A DNA stretch of 64,000 nt from NCBI GenBank assembly GCA_026874595.1, contig CM049313.1:53645659-53709658 (forward strand), read 5' to 3'. This document shows positions 35,284 to 46,311 of this stretch, piece by piece (position 1 is the first letter of the stretch; the number at the start of each line of letters is the position of its first letter). This stretch comes from Sipunculus nudus. Its lineage: Eukaryota > Annelida > Sipuncula > Golfingiida > Sipunculidae. The position numbers were made by a program, and so were the translations under genes. The notes beneath the pieces are model-generated. The model saw only the letters and a program-made list of their open reading frames with translations. It had not been told where the DNA came from and did no database searches.

Positions 35284-36429
35284 CTTTCCAGAAATAAGGC
35301 CCCACACACCAATGATTAACAAGCAAAACAGGTATCAATACAAACTTTTCACATTCATATTTATTTTTATTAAAACTGAATTCTCTTTCATGTGCATATT
35401 GTTGTTTAGCCAGACACAAGTTATATTTTATAATTTTCTTATATATTTTTTATAAATTATGACCACTTAGTTAAAGTACAATAAATTCTTTCAAAATCCT
35501 ACTAAATCCATAACAACAATGTCTTCTTATATAATGAATCAAATGTTTTTACGTTATTATCTGTGAACACGTCAGCGTATTACAAATAAACCATAATAAC
35601 CAGGATTTCATTGTGAATGTCAATTATAGTTATGATTTTAAACCATAAGTTTTCAAATTATATGCTTATAAACTAGCAAGTAACAACTATTACATATTTT
35701 GATGTTACTATAGTGCTATCTTGTACACTTAATTCATCATATGATCCTAATTTATCAACGTAAGCCCAAGTATTCCCCGTTTTCTTTTGCTGTATGAGTA
35801 AGTCAATGAGAGGTTTAGGCCAACACAAATTTACTACATTACATAGCAATAAGAATCTTTGTCTTCATTTTCATAATAAATTATAATATACATGTATTAA
35901 GCTTATCGCGTATATCATTTTCTGGCATTCGACGTGGCTGCCTTTAAAAATGAAGAGAAAATCAAAGAAATTCACAGCTTGTTAAATGCAAAAGCCTATA
36001 CAATGCCCGACATGTGTTTAATACTTAATTATTATGATCTGATGCTGCTCAATTTATGCTTTATTCAGTATCGGTATATGTAAAACAGTGAAAAGTGATT
36101 ATCAGTATATTTGCAGTATTGACTCTGTGATTATGAGTTGCTGCCATGCACAGAATGTCACAGCCTTTCCTTTCTGCGCTTTGTTATAACAACATTCGAT
36201 TACAACGTTCTAAAAGTAAATTTTTGGCCAATGTCTGATATCACCGACTTTATATTTTTTCTTTCCTGGTCGTTAAGCCCTCTTCATTCTTGTACCTTTT
36301 CTCGGTTCAATGGAGACAATCCGATCTAGGTTGCCGTAATTGGCTGTTAAACCTCATTAGCCATCCCTAATGACAAGTGTTCATTCTTTCTTGGTTGGTA
36401 AGGACTCTCACCCTGGTGGTTACGTCTTT

Positions 36430-37600
36430 GATCAGAAGCATTAGCGTTGGTCAGGCACACACTCGCATATTTTTTTTTGCTTGCGAAAAATCTTCGATTT
36501 TCACAAGCAGGTTTGTCAGTTGCGTATATCTGTCTGTGTGTTTATTTGTCCGTACTCTATTGGCCACAATTTTGTATCAATCGACCTGAAACTTACAGGG
36601 TTTATTGAAATCCAAAAGCCGTTGAAGTCTATTGTTTTTGGTCAGTAAAGGTCAAAGGTAAAGATCATCAAAAAACGTCAAACATTTATTCTCGTCATAA
36701 CTTCGTTCATAATTGTCCTATCTATACAAACTATAGCTCAGTTTGTTCCTCTATACTTTCCTCAAAGGATGGACTAGTTATCTGTCATTTCGGGTGTGTC
36801 AATGTGTCAGTATGTCTGTCTGTTTTTCAGTTGCCCTGAATTGGGCAAGTTTTCTGGTTCTTGTGTCTTACATTTACCAAAATATCAATACTGCATAAAT
36901 TGTAGTTAATTTTACTCGACATTCCATGGTCTTTCTTTTGATATGTAACCGTCTAAATCTGCTGTTATATAGGCATTGCTTTTCTGGGGAGCATTCATGA
37001 TATCCATTTAAAATATGGGGTCTCATTTATCCAACGTTGTCATTTTTAAAGGTAGAGAGGTCGTTGGGCACCATTGGATCAGTACATGTAACTTGACTTT
37101 ATACCAAATCTCGAGAAGTCACATACCGTTTCTGGTCACATGGGATATAACTAGATTTCACTTTTTTTCGCTTTACAGGCCACAGATCATAAGCAATCGG
37201 TCTGAAAGTTATATAGTTGATAGAAAAACGAAACTCCTCTTTTGTTTTTAGTGGCGATAGGTCAAGAGCAAGGTCACCTAAAAAAAACATTATTTTGCTC
37301 ATAAGGTTGTTCAAAATTGTTCTATGTACACAAACTTCAACTCATTTTAATAGTCTTTGCATTCCCCATTCTATCTGTCTGTCCTATTTTCGACAAGCGT
37401 TCGCTTTATGGTCGTCTAGTATCTTTTCTTTTTTTTTTCTTGATTCTGCCATTTTCTGTTCGCGCTAATTCTCCATTAGGGCTAATTTTCGAAAGCTGTA
37501 ATTTGAGCACAATAGTCCAAGGTCACCTTTTTCGTAAGGTCGTATAATATATTGTCGATTTCGCATCATATATCAGATGTGGGCGTTGAGGGAGGCGCCC
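36430..37600 (+). repeat. Degenerate tandem-like repeat region
   Basis: Related phrases recur two or three times at 400-600 bp spacing: an AAGGTCA run, then AATTGTYCTATSTACA, then CTGTCTGTC. Copies are heavily diverged, so boundaries are approximate. Confidence 0.4.
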
Positions 37601-37869
37601 CTGATCGCTTAGCGATTGCATACATTTACTTATTTTTTTATTACTTTGACCTTTTTTCATGGTCGTCATTTATCACCCAGTTATGTATGCGCGCAAATGA
37701 AACTGATGTTGCCCCGCTTATTGGACTTGTTTTCCTAAAGTCGCCTCGTAGTAGGAAAGGCATAATAGTCACAGTTAATAAATTTACATATTTGACAGCT
37801 CTCTAAAACACATCTAAGCTATTCATGTTCACTTGTGGAATACCAGGAATGCTGGAATGGGTAGGTGGG

Positions 37870-37886
37870 AGGGGGGGGGGGGGGGT
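37870..37886. repeat. Poly-G run
   Basis: G run of about 17 within a G-rich segment just before the SINE-like element. Confidence 0.85.
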
Positions 37887-37914
37887 CAAGGGGCATGGGA
37901 TGGAAGGCATCTAA

Positions 37915-38105
37915 TGCGATCGCTTGGCGGTAGCAGGTATATTTATATAGAAAGTCGCGGGGTTAAACGCTGGACTCACCCCTCTGGCGAACCGGGTTTG
38001 ATCTCAAGTGTGGCAGGGGGTTATAGATTATAGTAGTTTCATTTTTCCGGGTTCTCCGGTTTCCCTGACCCCCACAGACTACAGAACTTCATCATCTGAG
38101 CCATG
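37915..38105 (+). mobile_element. tRNA-derived SINE-like element
   Basis: GGGGTTAAACGCTGG (A-box-like) and GGGTTTGATCTCA (B-box-like) near 37959-38003 are followed by TTCCGGGTTCTCCGGTTTCCC, the same body motif as the element at 1075-1275 on the other strand. Ends are not exact. Confidence 0.5.
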
Positions 38106-39269
38106 GAGAGTGCCTTGACTAGTTTAATAACTTCTTGTACATTCCATTAAAAATTAAAAATTTATATATATTATATATATATATATATGTATGTATTCAA
38201 GGAGGATGTGTCTGTGTGTGTGTGGTAGGCAAGTTCGTTAACAATGAACCTTCAGAATGTAGTCAAGCATTTTTATTTTACCATAAAGGTTTACTGCAGT
38301 TTAATGCCTTCAGAAAAAAAAACTACTGTTATAAAAACTTTGAAGGGCCTGTAGTAACATACCTTTTGCGCTTTTATGCTCTAAAATTGACCTAAAGGTC
38401 TCATACTCTCAGTATTGTCATACAAACTATATGGGTATACTTTTAAATTTACCGGGTATATTTTTGACAGATCTTGCAACATCTAGACAGCTCAAAAGCA
38501 TACTAATATACACACATACATATAAACAAGTAAGAAAAAGTCCAGACAGTTTTATTAATTATTCATCCTAACGAAGGTCTTACCAATTAGTTACATATAC
38601 TTTAATATTTTTTTCTCGTAGTATTTTTTACAAGCATATTTTATGTGCATTTATATGCATTTAGAATAATAAGTTCATAATATTACGTGAATGCGGGTAT
38701 TTTTTTTCAATTGAATATATCAACAGGTTTGTTCTAAGTGTGTGTCAACATTACAACTACTACAGTGTGACATAGACGTTAAACAGTTTTATACTATTTC
38801 TGTTTTGCTAACTGATTGTAGTTATTTATAAACATCTTAATAGTCGGCATGGTGCCTATTGTAAAACACACACAATATCAATTAGCAGTTTTTGGCTGAC
38901 CTCAACCCCATGATAAAACACATATTTTCCCACAGAGAAAAGCTGTAATTAGTTATATCAGACTTTTTGAACACACGGCCTACACTTAAGAGTAGTTCAG
39001 GTCAGAAGTGTAGTTATATGCTGGCTGAAGAAATGTCATGGAAAACTTCTCCTTCGACACGCGAGCGAGGTGACACCACGTCAGCGTCAAGGACAGATTC
39101 AACACTATAAGCAGGAAGTAATCCCGGACCTCATTTATATCTCCGCCGACATTCTTTATCACACGGTCCGGGATATTTCCAGGAGCCTGGTCAAACCTTT
39201 CTGTGTGAGAGAACTTTGTTTCACGTTCACCTACACGATACGCTTAGTCGAACCAGGTTTTTTCGTATG

Positions 39270-39495
39270 CCATATAGATAGGTAAAGCAAGATGCGTATC
39301 GAACTTTCAGAAAAGCAGCATTTTTCCTTTAAAAATTCCTGTGTCCAGAATGTTATCCGTATCAAAATGTAATCAGTTGATCCTTCTATTATCATTGCCG
39401 AGCAATCCTTAAGTAAAGTTACTAACAGACAAACAAACAAACCAACGCCCGCAAAAACATAACCCCCGCCGCTTGGCGGAGATAATAAACAGGTT
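39270..39495 (+). repeat. Hairpin-tailed dispersed repeat (CAAACAAACAAACC...CCCCGCCGC tail)
   Basis: Ends with ACAGACAAACAAACAAACC, a spacer and CATAACCCCCGCCGCTTGGCGGAGATAATAA, in which CCGC and GCGG can pair. The tail matches in style the ends of the repeats at 9.12 and 10.87 kb. It is probably the 3' end of a SINE or RTE-type element. Confidence 0.45.
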
Positions 39496-40354
39496 AAGTC
39501 GAACATAATTGCAGACTAACACGTTACTAACGTTAGTGAGGATATTGATATAAATGAGCCCTCGATGCCCAGGCAAAGCTGTGAGAACCTGAACGAATTA
39601 GTGTTTTGTTTTAATTTTTGAACATCTGAAAGTCATTTTCAATTTTTATGTCTTCACGTGAAAGGTCTAGCTACTCATAAGTGGAGAAAATGTATGTGTA
39701 CCATTTATTAATAAAATATGAAGAAATAAATTTGTAATGAGCCAGTAGCAATCACCAGATAAACTGTTATGCTATAAATGGAGTATCAGTTAAATGCAGG
39801 AGAATTGCAGACTTACCTGCAAATACATATTTCATTGATTCTTGCATATCATTATTTTCATGCACAACAAATTTAAAAATGTTAAAGGCAGAACTTATAC
39901 CCATTTCTACCAGTTATCATGACATTACAAAAAATGTGACTGAATAATGTAAAAATTTATGATGTTTAACTAAAATAAAAAAATGTCCGTTGCTTCACTT
40001 ATTTTTATATATGGGCTAAATAGTATATTTGATGCCTGGCTGTATCAAATGTCACGTTTATTGCCAAAAAAATGCGTTTGGCCATATTTATGGCCTATTT
40101 TAATTGTAAGATGATGTTTACAAAACAGTTGAGCAGATATGATGATAACTGTATATATTCAGCAATTTAAGCAAGTAGATCATTAATGCTACACATGCGT
40201 TTGAAAAGTGTCACTCGCGTCACAGCGTACTGCAACAGACATATCTCGGGCTTACCAGAGTCGGGTTTTGGGGTCGGGGGGGGGGGGGATAGGCTTAACT
40301 AATTAACATTCTTATTGCAACAAGGCCCAGGAGTATGAACACAACGAACAACAA

Positions 40355-40500
40355 TCATGGACCCATGCGGTACATACATTTACAGACACCTTTCAGGGAA
40401 ACGGCACGTACAAGTGAAGTGACGTTATTGATTGTCCTCCGTGACGTCACGACTCGCACCCCAAAGATGGCCATATGTCGTCACCTGCTACATCCCCGCG
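40355..40500 (+). repeat. Partial copy of the 8.81-9.15 kb repeat
   Basis: Shares ACAGACACCTTTCAGGGAAACGGCACGT (with two differences) and the following GACGT(C/T)A-rich segment with 8.82-8.91 kb in the same orientation. Confidence 0.6.
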
Positions 40501-40667
40501 TAAACAAATGTGCAAGGGCATTTCCATACACTGTTGCTATATTTAATTAAATTATTGTAAAATATTTTAAATATGTAGGAATCGTAATAAGTTTCTAAAA
40601 ATTTGTTTGGCATGGTCGTTAATATTTATTTCATAAAACACAAGTTGTTGTTTGTTTGCTGGTTTGA

Positions 40668-40709
<42 letters not shown>
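40668..40709. repeat. (AT)n microsatellite
   Basis: About 40 bases of AT dinucleotides. Confidence 0.9.
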
Positions 40710-40714
<5 letters not shown>

Positions 40715-41529
40715 GCAAGGAAACAACGGCAAGGTTGGCGGCAAGGAAAGAGGTGTCTACCCACAAAAGGACTGATATAACATTTTTACAAAGCGTCTTT
40801 ATTTGATGATAAATAAGAATTCAAAGGAATGATTTTTCTTCAGATACATGTATGAATGCGTTGTTGTTTCAAACAGGAACATTTTTTCTCGTCTGCATCC
40901 CTTTCGCCAAAAACAAGCCTCGATTTAAAGCTCAATACATGGCCCTTGATCGTTTCGGAATCCACAACTGTCCATAAGGAGCAGAGCGGATCTAAATCAA
41001 ACGTCATGGGATGAGACAAGAGCCAAGATTGCTGAGAAAATGTGAGTATACCCCCCCCCCCGTAAGGTCTCATTCAAAGGAGACTTATCATTCATCAGAT
41101 AATTTATCTGTGATAATAGCTGACATATTCCAGATCCTCAAGGCGCTCCCATACTTCATAATTGTTACACGGCAAGCATGAGCGCCATCTCAAGGCAATA
41201 CGATACGTTATTTTGATCTATCAAGATTCTATCAATATCGAGATTTATCAAAATTTATATATAATGTATGTAAACACATAAGACCAACATCTCCATCGGT
41301 AAGTGTACAAATATTTTTTTACACAAATCTGGTTTCCTGGATTTTTTTTTGTTTTGTTTTTAAAGCAGGAATACAGGGTTTCAACTATTGCCCCCGCCAG
41401 GCGTTCATTCCCGTTCGTCTGTGTTTGTTTGTGTGCGTTTGTTCAGAACATGATATATACAAGGCATTTTTGGAATGGGCCAATGAAGAACCGTTTTGAA
41501 TTATGCGTAGACACAGCCCCTACCAAAAT

Positions 41530-42095
41530 TCAGCAGTTTGCAGCAAATTTGAAGCAGATTTTCAGCAGATAGCTGGAGCAGTGTTTTGAGCAGATCTGTA
41601 GCAGAGCATTCAGTACAGTTACAGCATATGCTGTATATGTGCTCCAAGACCCAACAATTATATGCTGAAAGTCTGCTCCCTCGTTCACCATATAGTCCGG
41701 TATTGCGCAGCATATTTTGAGCAGTGATTCGGCACAAATTGAGCGGTTCCAATTATTTAAATTACCGCTCCAGGGGAGCAGGCATATTTGCATATCAGAA
41801 GCAATTTTTGAGCAGTTCCTCAGCACATCCTCAGCAGTATGCTCTCCTGGAGCAGACCTGTGTGCTCTCTTGGAGCAGTGCTCTCTTATAGCAGAAAAGT
41901 ATGCTTTCCTGCAGCAGTGCTCTCCTACAGCAGTGCTGTCCTGAAGCAGTGCTCTCCTGCAGAAAAAAGTATGCTGTCCTGCAGCAGTGCTCTCTGGCAG
42001 CAGTGCTTTCCTGAAGCAGTGCTCTCCGGCAGCAGTGCTCTCCTGCAGCAGAACAGTATGCTCTCTGGCAGCAGTGCTCTCTTGCAGCAGAACAG
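41530..42095 (+). repeat. GCAG-rich minisatellite (AGCAGTGCTCTCCTGC unit)
   Basis: From about 41820 to 42095 a 16-18-bp unit close to AGCAGTGCTCTCCTGC repeats more than ten times, with interspersed GAACAGTATGC variants. Upstream to 41530 only the AGCAG core is spaced irregularly, suggesting the ancestral, non-expanded part. Both strands stay open for 80-200 codons because the unit lacks stops; this is an artefact of composition. Confidence 0.8.
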
Positions 42096-43500
42096 TATTA
42101 TATAGTCTGTATATCAATCTTCTCATAAGCATATATTGTTGATTAACACCCAAACATCAGCATTCTCTTTTACACCAATTTTAGAAGTAATGAATAGCAC
42201 ATACGTTTCAATGTGTATAACTGACCTTTATTCTATATACACAAATAATTACATGACAATTGCAATTACCTTGTTTTTCTTTTTGCCCTTAGGGAGGTGA
42301 GGATGCACATCACTGTATTACTCACCTTCCCTGGTAATCTATTCCAATGCATCATGCTGAAGTCTGAAAGAGAAAAAAATGGGTGCAACTTGTAGTTCAG
42401 CTTTTTCTTAAAGCAAGCAAACAGATAAATAATTTATAAATTATAAATTAGAGTACCACGTTTTGGGATATATACCACTTCTGTTGTAACTGTTGTAATC
42501 CAAGTCTTAAAATACAAATAAATGTGTAAACAAAGTGTCAACACCAATGTAATTTTAGTGATAACACTAACCATTATAAATGAGCTTTTAAAATTAAGGA
42601 CAATCCATGAATAGACCAGTACCAAAGAATAGCTGTGTATTGACACTCAAAAGTACTAGTGGAAATTTTATATGCTGGAACTAAATATAGGTAGTATTAC
42701 TTATCTTGTCAAACTGACTGACATGAAGTTTCTGGAAAATATGTGATATTACATTTGAGAAATTGACCTGTTATTCAGTTTTAAACAGAAATAAAAAAAT
42801 TAAATATTAATGCCTTAATTATAGGAAAATGTGTTTTTTTTCTTGACCTGAGCAGGTCCCCAAATTTTATTCCATTCAGGTGTAAGATAAATGCAAGCAA
42901 AACAAGCATGCAGGCTCTGCACTGTCACCAGTGATCCTGCCCCCTTGTACCAGTAGTTCATAAAAATCACAACAGGTGGCGCCTGTGTGATTAAAGACAA
43001 GAGAATTCTCTAAAGCTTACCCCTTGAAGACAGTGGGGCCCCCTGGAGGAAAAGGGCAATATAACTATACCCTACATGGAAAGATGCCCTTACATAAAAA
43101 TTCAACATTTCAATGCTACATTTCAATCAAGTATTAGAGGGATACTTCTCAACTACCATTTTATATGTATGTATGAAATATGTATGACATGTGATATGAG
43201 AAGGCTGAGGGTTTCCTGATTTATGAAGACTTAATCATCACCTTCAGCCTCAGCTGCCAGTGGCCTTAACATTTTATGTTCATTAACTGATGATTTTTAG
43301 CCTAAACGTAAAAGTATAGGACAATTCTAAATTGTTGTGTCTGTGGACAGTCGCAGTTCATAAATATGTTATTTTATTTGTAATATCTTCATCAATAATG
43401 CAGCAATGAGCCTTAGAAAAATAAACTTTAAACTGACTTCATAATGAAAACCTGTGGCCTGTTACCTTTACCTACAATGCAAGCACTGTAGATTGAATTC

Positions 43501-43524
43501 TCCCCCCCCCCCCCCCCCCCCCCC
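43501..43524. repeat. Poly-C run
   Basis: About 24 consecutive C. Confidence 0.88.
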
Positions 43525-43848
43525 GCCACACCACTCAGTTGAATTACATAATGAAATATGAATACAATAGGGTAATATAATGTTGACTTATAACTTTAGA
43601 CATAACAAAACAAGGGATATGTGGGTCAGGGCGCTCAGCTGGAATTGGTTCTGGTAATATTTGTAAAAAAAACCCCAGTGGACTCGTTGACTGTACATGC
43701 TCCGAATTCAGGAACGTATTCAAGAAACATTTACAAATGTAAAGACACTTAGATATACAAACAAACCTGGAAATATTGGCCAAATAACTTAACGCAACAC
43801 GTTTTTTTGTAGCATCCCACAAACAAGACCCCTCAAAAGGCAGAGGCT

Positions 43849-43883
43849 TGCATTCTAAGGCTTGCATTCCTTAGAATGCAGAT
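43849..43883. repeat. Perfect 12-bp stem hairpin
   Basis: TGCATTCTAAGG and CCTTAGAATGCA are separated by CTTGCATT. No flanking terminator or gene context is visible. Confidence 0.6.
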
Positions 43884-44093
43884 TTCTATTTTTTCTTATT
43901 TCTTCCTCAGTGGCCAGAATGGCCCCTCCCAAAAGTATAAAACGATAAATACACAGCATGTAATTGATCTCCCTAGATTAAAATAATACTTACCCAACCC
44001 TGTCCTTTTTTTCATAATTCGTCCTTAAATAATGCATGCCAATATATCATAGATCTTGGATAGTGTTATCTCGTGCAGAAGACTGTTTTTGCC

Positions 44094-44979
44094 ACGTTGT
44101 TACAGATATCTCTTTTATTGTATGTGTATGTGTAGCGCTAGCGTTGGCCGTTGCCCTGACGGCATAGCCCGGCCCGCGCGCGGGGTCTGACGTGTAAACA
44201 GCGGTCATGCTAGTCTTGGGTTTCTCGCTTGGCCGAGCCGGGCAGGCTCACGTGTGAACCCTGACATGTAGAAACACAGCATTCTTGTTCTAGATGTTTC
44301 CTGTAACGCGTGTGTACTGTGTATTATGTATTGTTCTTTAAGTTGTTCGGGAAATGGAAAGTTCTCGGCTTGAGGTGAGAAGCTATAAACAGGGGCTGTA
44401 TTTTAGAGCCGTGAGAGAGGAGAGGAGAAAAATATTTTAGCGGACACAGAAGCGTGTAAGTCAGTTGTGGACCTTTTTTTGATAAGTGTGGCAATTATAG
44501 ATTTTCTTCTAAATTTGTGACGGATTTTATATAGTCTTCAGTTTGCTTTTCGGATCACTGCCAAGATTTCGCTTTGGATTACAGTAGATAGATTTTGTGA
44601 TTACATTGGACTGTTATTGTCTGAGAAGATATGTGTGAACTGTTCATCCGGTTCATACATTTTAAAGGACTTGTCGCTGTGACAGTAGTGGTATCAAGGT
44701 ACTGTGCACTTTGTTTATTATGCTGTGTGATTAAACTGATTTGCTGTTATACTGTTGCTGTACAGTGTAATGGTATTGACTGAGTGTATTGTAATGTAAG
44801 GGTTGTTCTAACAATAAATTATAGTTATTTGTTAACAAAAAAACACTGACTTCTTTATTCATTCACCTAGACATTTCACGCTGCCTAGTTTTACATAATA
44901 TTATTTTTTTAATCTCCATAACAAAATTTAGGCTCGTCACGACTACGTGATCTGTTGATATTAGGTTCCTTAACAACGT
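44094..44979 (+). mobile_element. Solo LTR, copy 2, with ACGT target duplication
   Basis: LTR 44098-44975 (878 bp) starts TGTTACAG, ends CCTTAACA and is flanked by ACGT on both sides (44094-44097 and 44976-44979). It is homologous along its length to 22900-23762. It has a TATA-like CTATAAACAGGGG near 44382 and AATAAA near 44813. The left duplication arm lacks it at about 18.80 kb. The 4-bp target duplication and TG...CA ends fit Ty3/gypsy- or BEL-type LTR elements; no internal region is present. Confidence 0.88.
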
Positions 44980-45284
44980 TTTGTGCCACCTTCAACCATT
45001 TTTGCTTTTTCGTGCTGCTTACGTGTTCTAAACTGAACATGACTTGTGGCGCCATCTATAGAGCATGTATGCAGATAGGGGTCACTGGGCCATACCGAGT
45101 TGGTGGTATAATAAATCGATTTGGTGTACTAGTTGTTAACTAACTCCGGCTGTTGACGGAAGGTATGCTTTCCTTACGTTGTGTATAGATATTTTTGGCA
45201 CAAACTCTTTTTAGACAAACCGTAGAGGTTTAAATATTAAGTCAGCAATCAACCTTTTCTACAAGTATGCACACTTCGTGTATA

Positions 45285-45621
45285 GCTGCGTTTACTTTGC
45301 GTGCGGTATGCGATATGCGGAATGCGGCAGAAAAACGCAGTATGCGGAATGCGGTATAAAATTGTTTGGGTCATGTACTTGGTTGACGGTATGCGACTTG
45401 AGATGTCAAAAACCGCTAGACCGCATCCGTGGGTCATAAATAAGGTAGCCAGAGCCCGTGGGCGCTATACCGCGCGCTGTATTAAGAGCTAATTCTCAAT
45501 CATTTTACCGCGTGTCTCATACCCCATACCGCCGGCCCATTAATTGGTTCATGTTGAAATAACTAGAGCGTTAAAACTCCACAAACGGCATAACCGCGTA
45601 ACCCTGCCTGATAAACGCAGC
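45285..45621. mobile_element. MITE-like element rich in TATGCGG words, right copy
   Basis: 337 bp with ends GCTGCGTTTA and TAAACGCAGC (perfect 10-bp inverted repeat). GCGGTATGCG-type words run inward from one end and CCGCAT-type from the other. Inverted partner of 18133-18533. Confidence 0.65.
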
Positions 45622-46311
45622 TCTTTACAGTGGTCTGCTGTACTGGTTCATGTGAGCAGCGTTGCTGGTCGTGTTATATGTAACACGATATATGTCACAG
45701 ACTCCAACAAAAAAAAACTCTTTAATCAGGATAAGAAAAGCATTCTACTTTCATTAATACAATATTTGTCTTAATGTCTACCGTCACCAATGTATACAGC
45801 ATCCGGCGAAGAGTTCTGTTAAGAGGAAAAAAGTCCACACCCCAATTGTAAACGTAAGTGTTTGGGTGACCGCAAATACACTACAAACAAAGCAAATTAT
45901 AAAAGATTAGGTTTCAATCAGAATGATACAAAGGGACAGATCTATGCTTAATGTAAATAATAATCGGACCAGTAAAACGTATGTGGATTTTGTCCTAACT
46001 GTTATATGTACTGTATTCTTTTGCCAAAATATAGAATAAAAATTTCTGTTTTTCTATAACTTTTGTAAACTGCACTTACCTGAATTATTTCAGAGGGAAA
46101 TAAAACAAATGTGGCGACTACATGACGGCAACATAAAACTCTCCAATAATCAGGTTGCATATGATTATTTTTTAAAAATAAAATATTACTGATCAGAGAT
46201 ATATAGTCTTGCGACATATCATTGACGGCCCAAGTTGAAGATCTTAAACTACATACATTTTATGATTCATGGAGATGACGTCACAATTGGATATGTACGT
46301 CACACTTTGGT

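Larger units (their letters stand above)
35284..40354. other. Intergenic repeats, no supported gene
   Basis: AT-rich DNA. 36.4-37.6 kb holds diverged tandem-like phrases (GTCTGTCTGT, AAGGTCA, AATTGTCCTAT/AATTGTTCTAT with CAAACT). A SINE-like element lies at 37.9-38.1 kb and a hairpin-tailed repeat at 39.27-39.50 kb. 38.4-39.0 and 39.5-40.3 kb show nothing recognisable. Confidence 0.5.
40501..44009. other. Intergenic DNA with a minisatellite
   Basis: An AT array lies at 40668-40709, the GCAG-rich minisatellite at 41530-42095, a poly-C run at 43501-43524 and a 12-bp hairpin at 43852-43883. No exon is supported. Confidence 0.5.

Noticed and set aside
41530-42153. 207-codon minus-strand frame, the longest outside the retroelement
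   Set aside because: It is a translation of the GCAG-rich minisatellite, whose unit lacks stops on several frames.
43544-43867. 107-codon minus-strand frame
   Set aside because: No domain, no splice support and no paralogue in the window. Length is within chance for scanning 64 kb.
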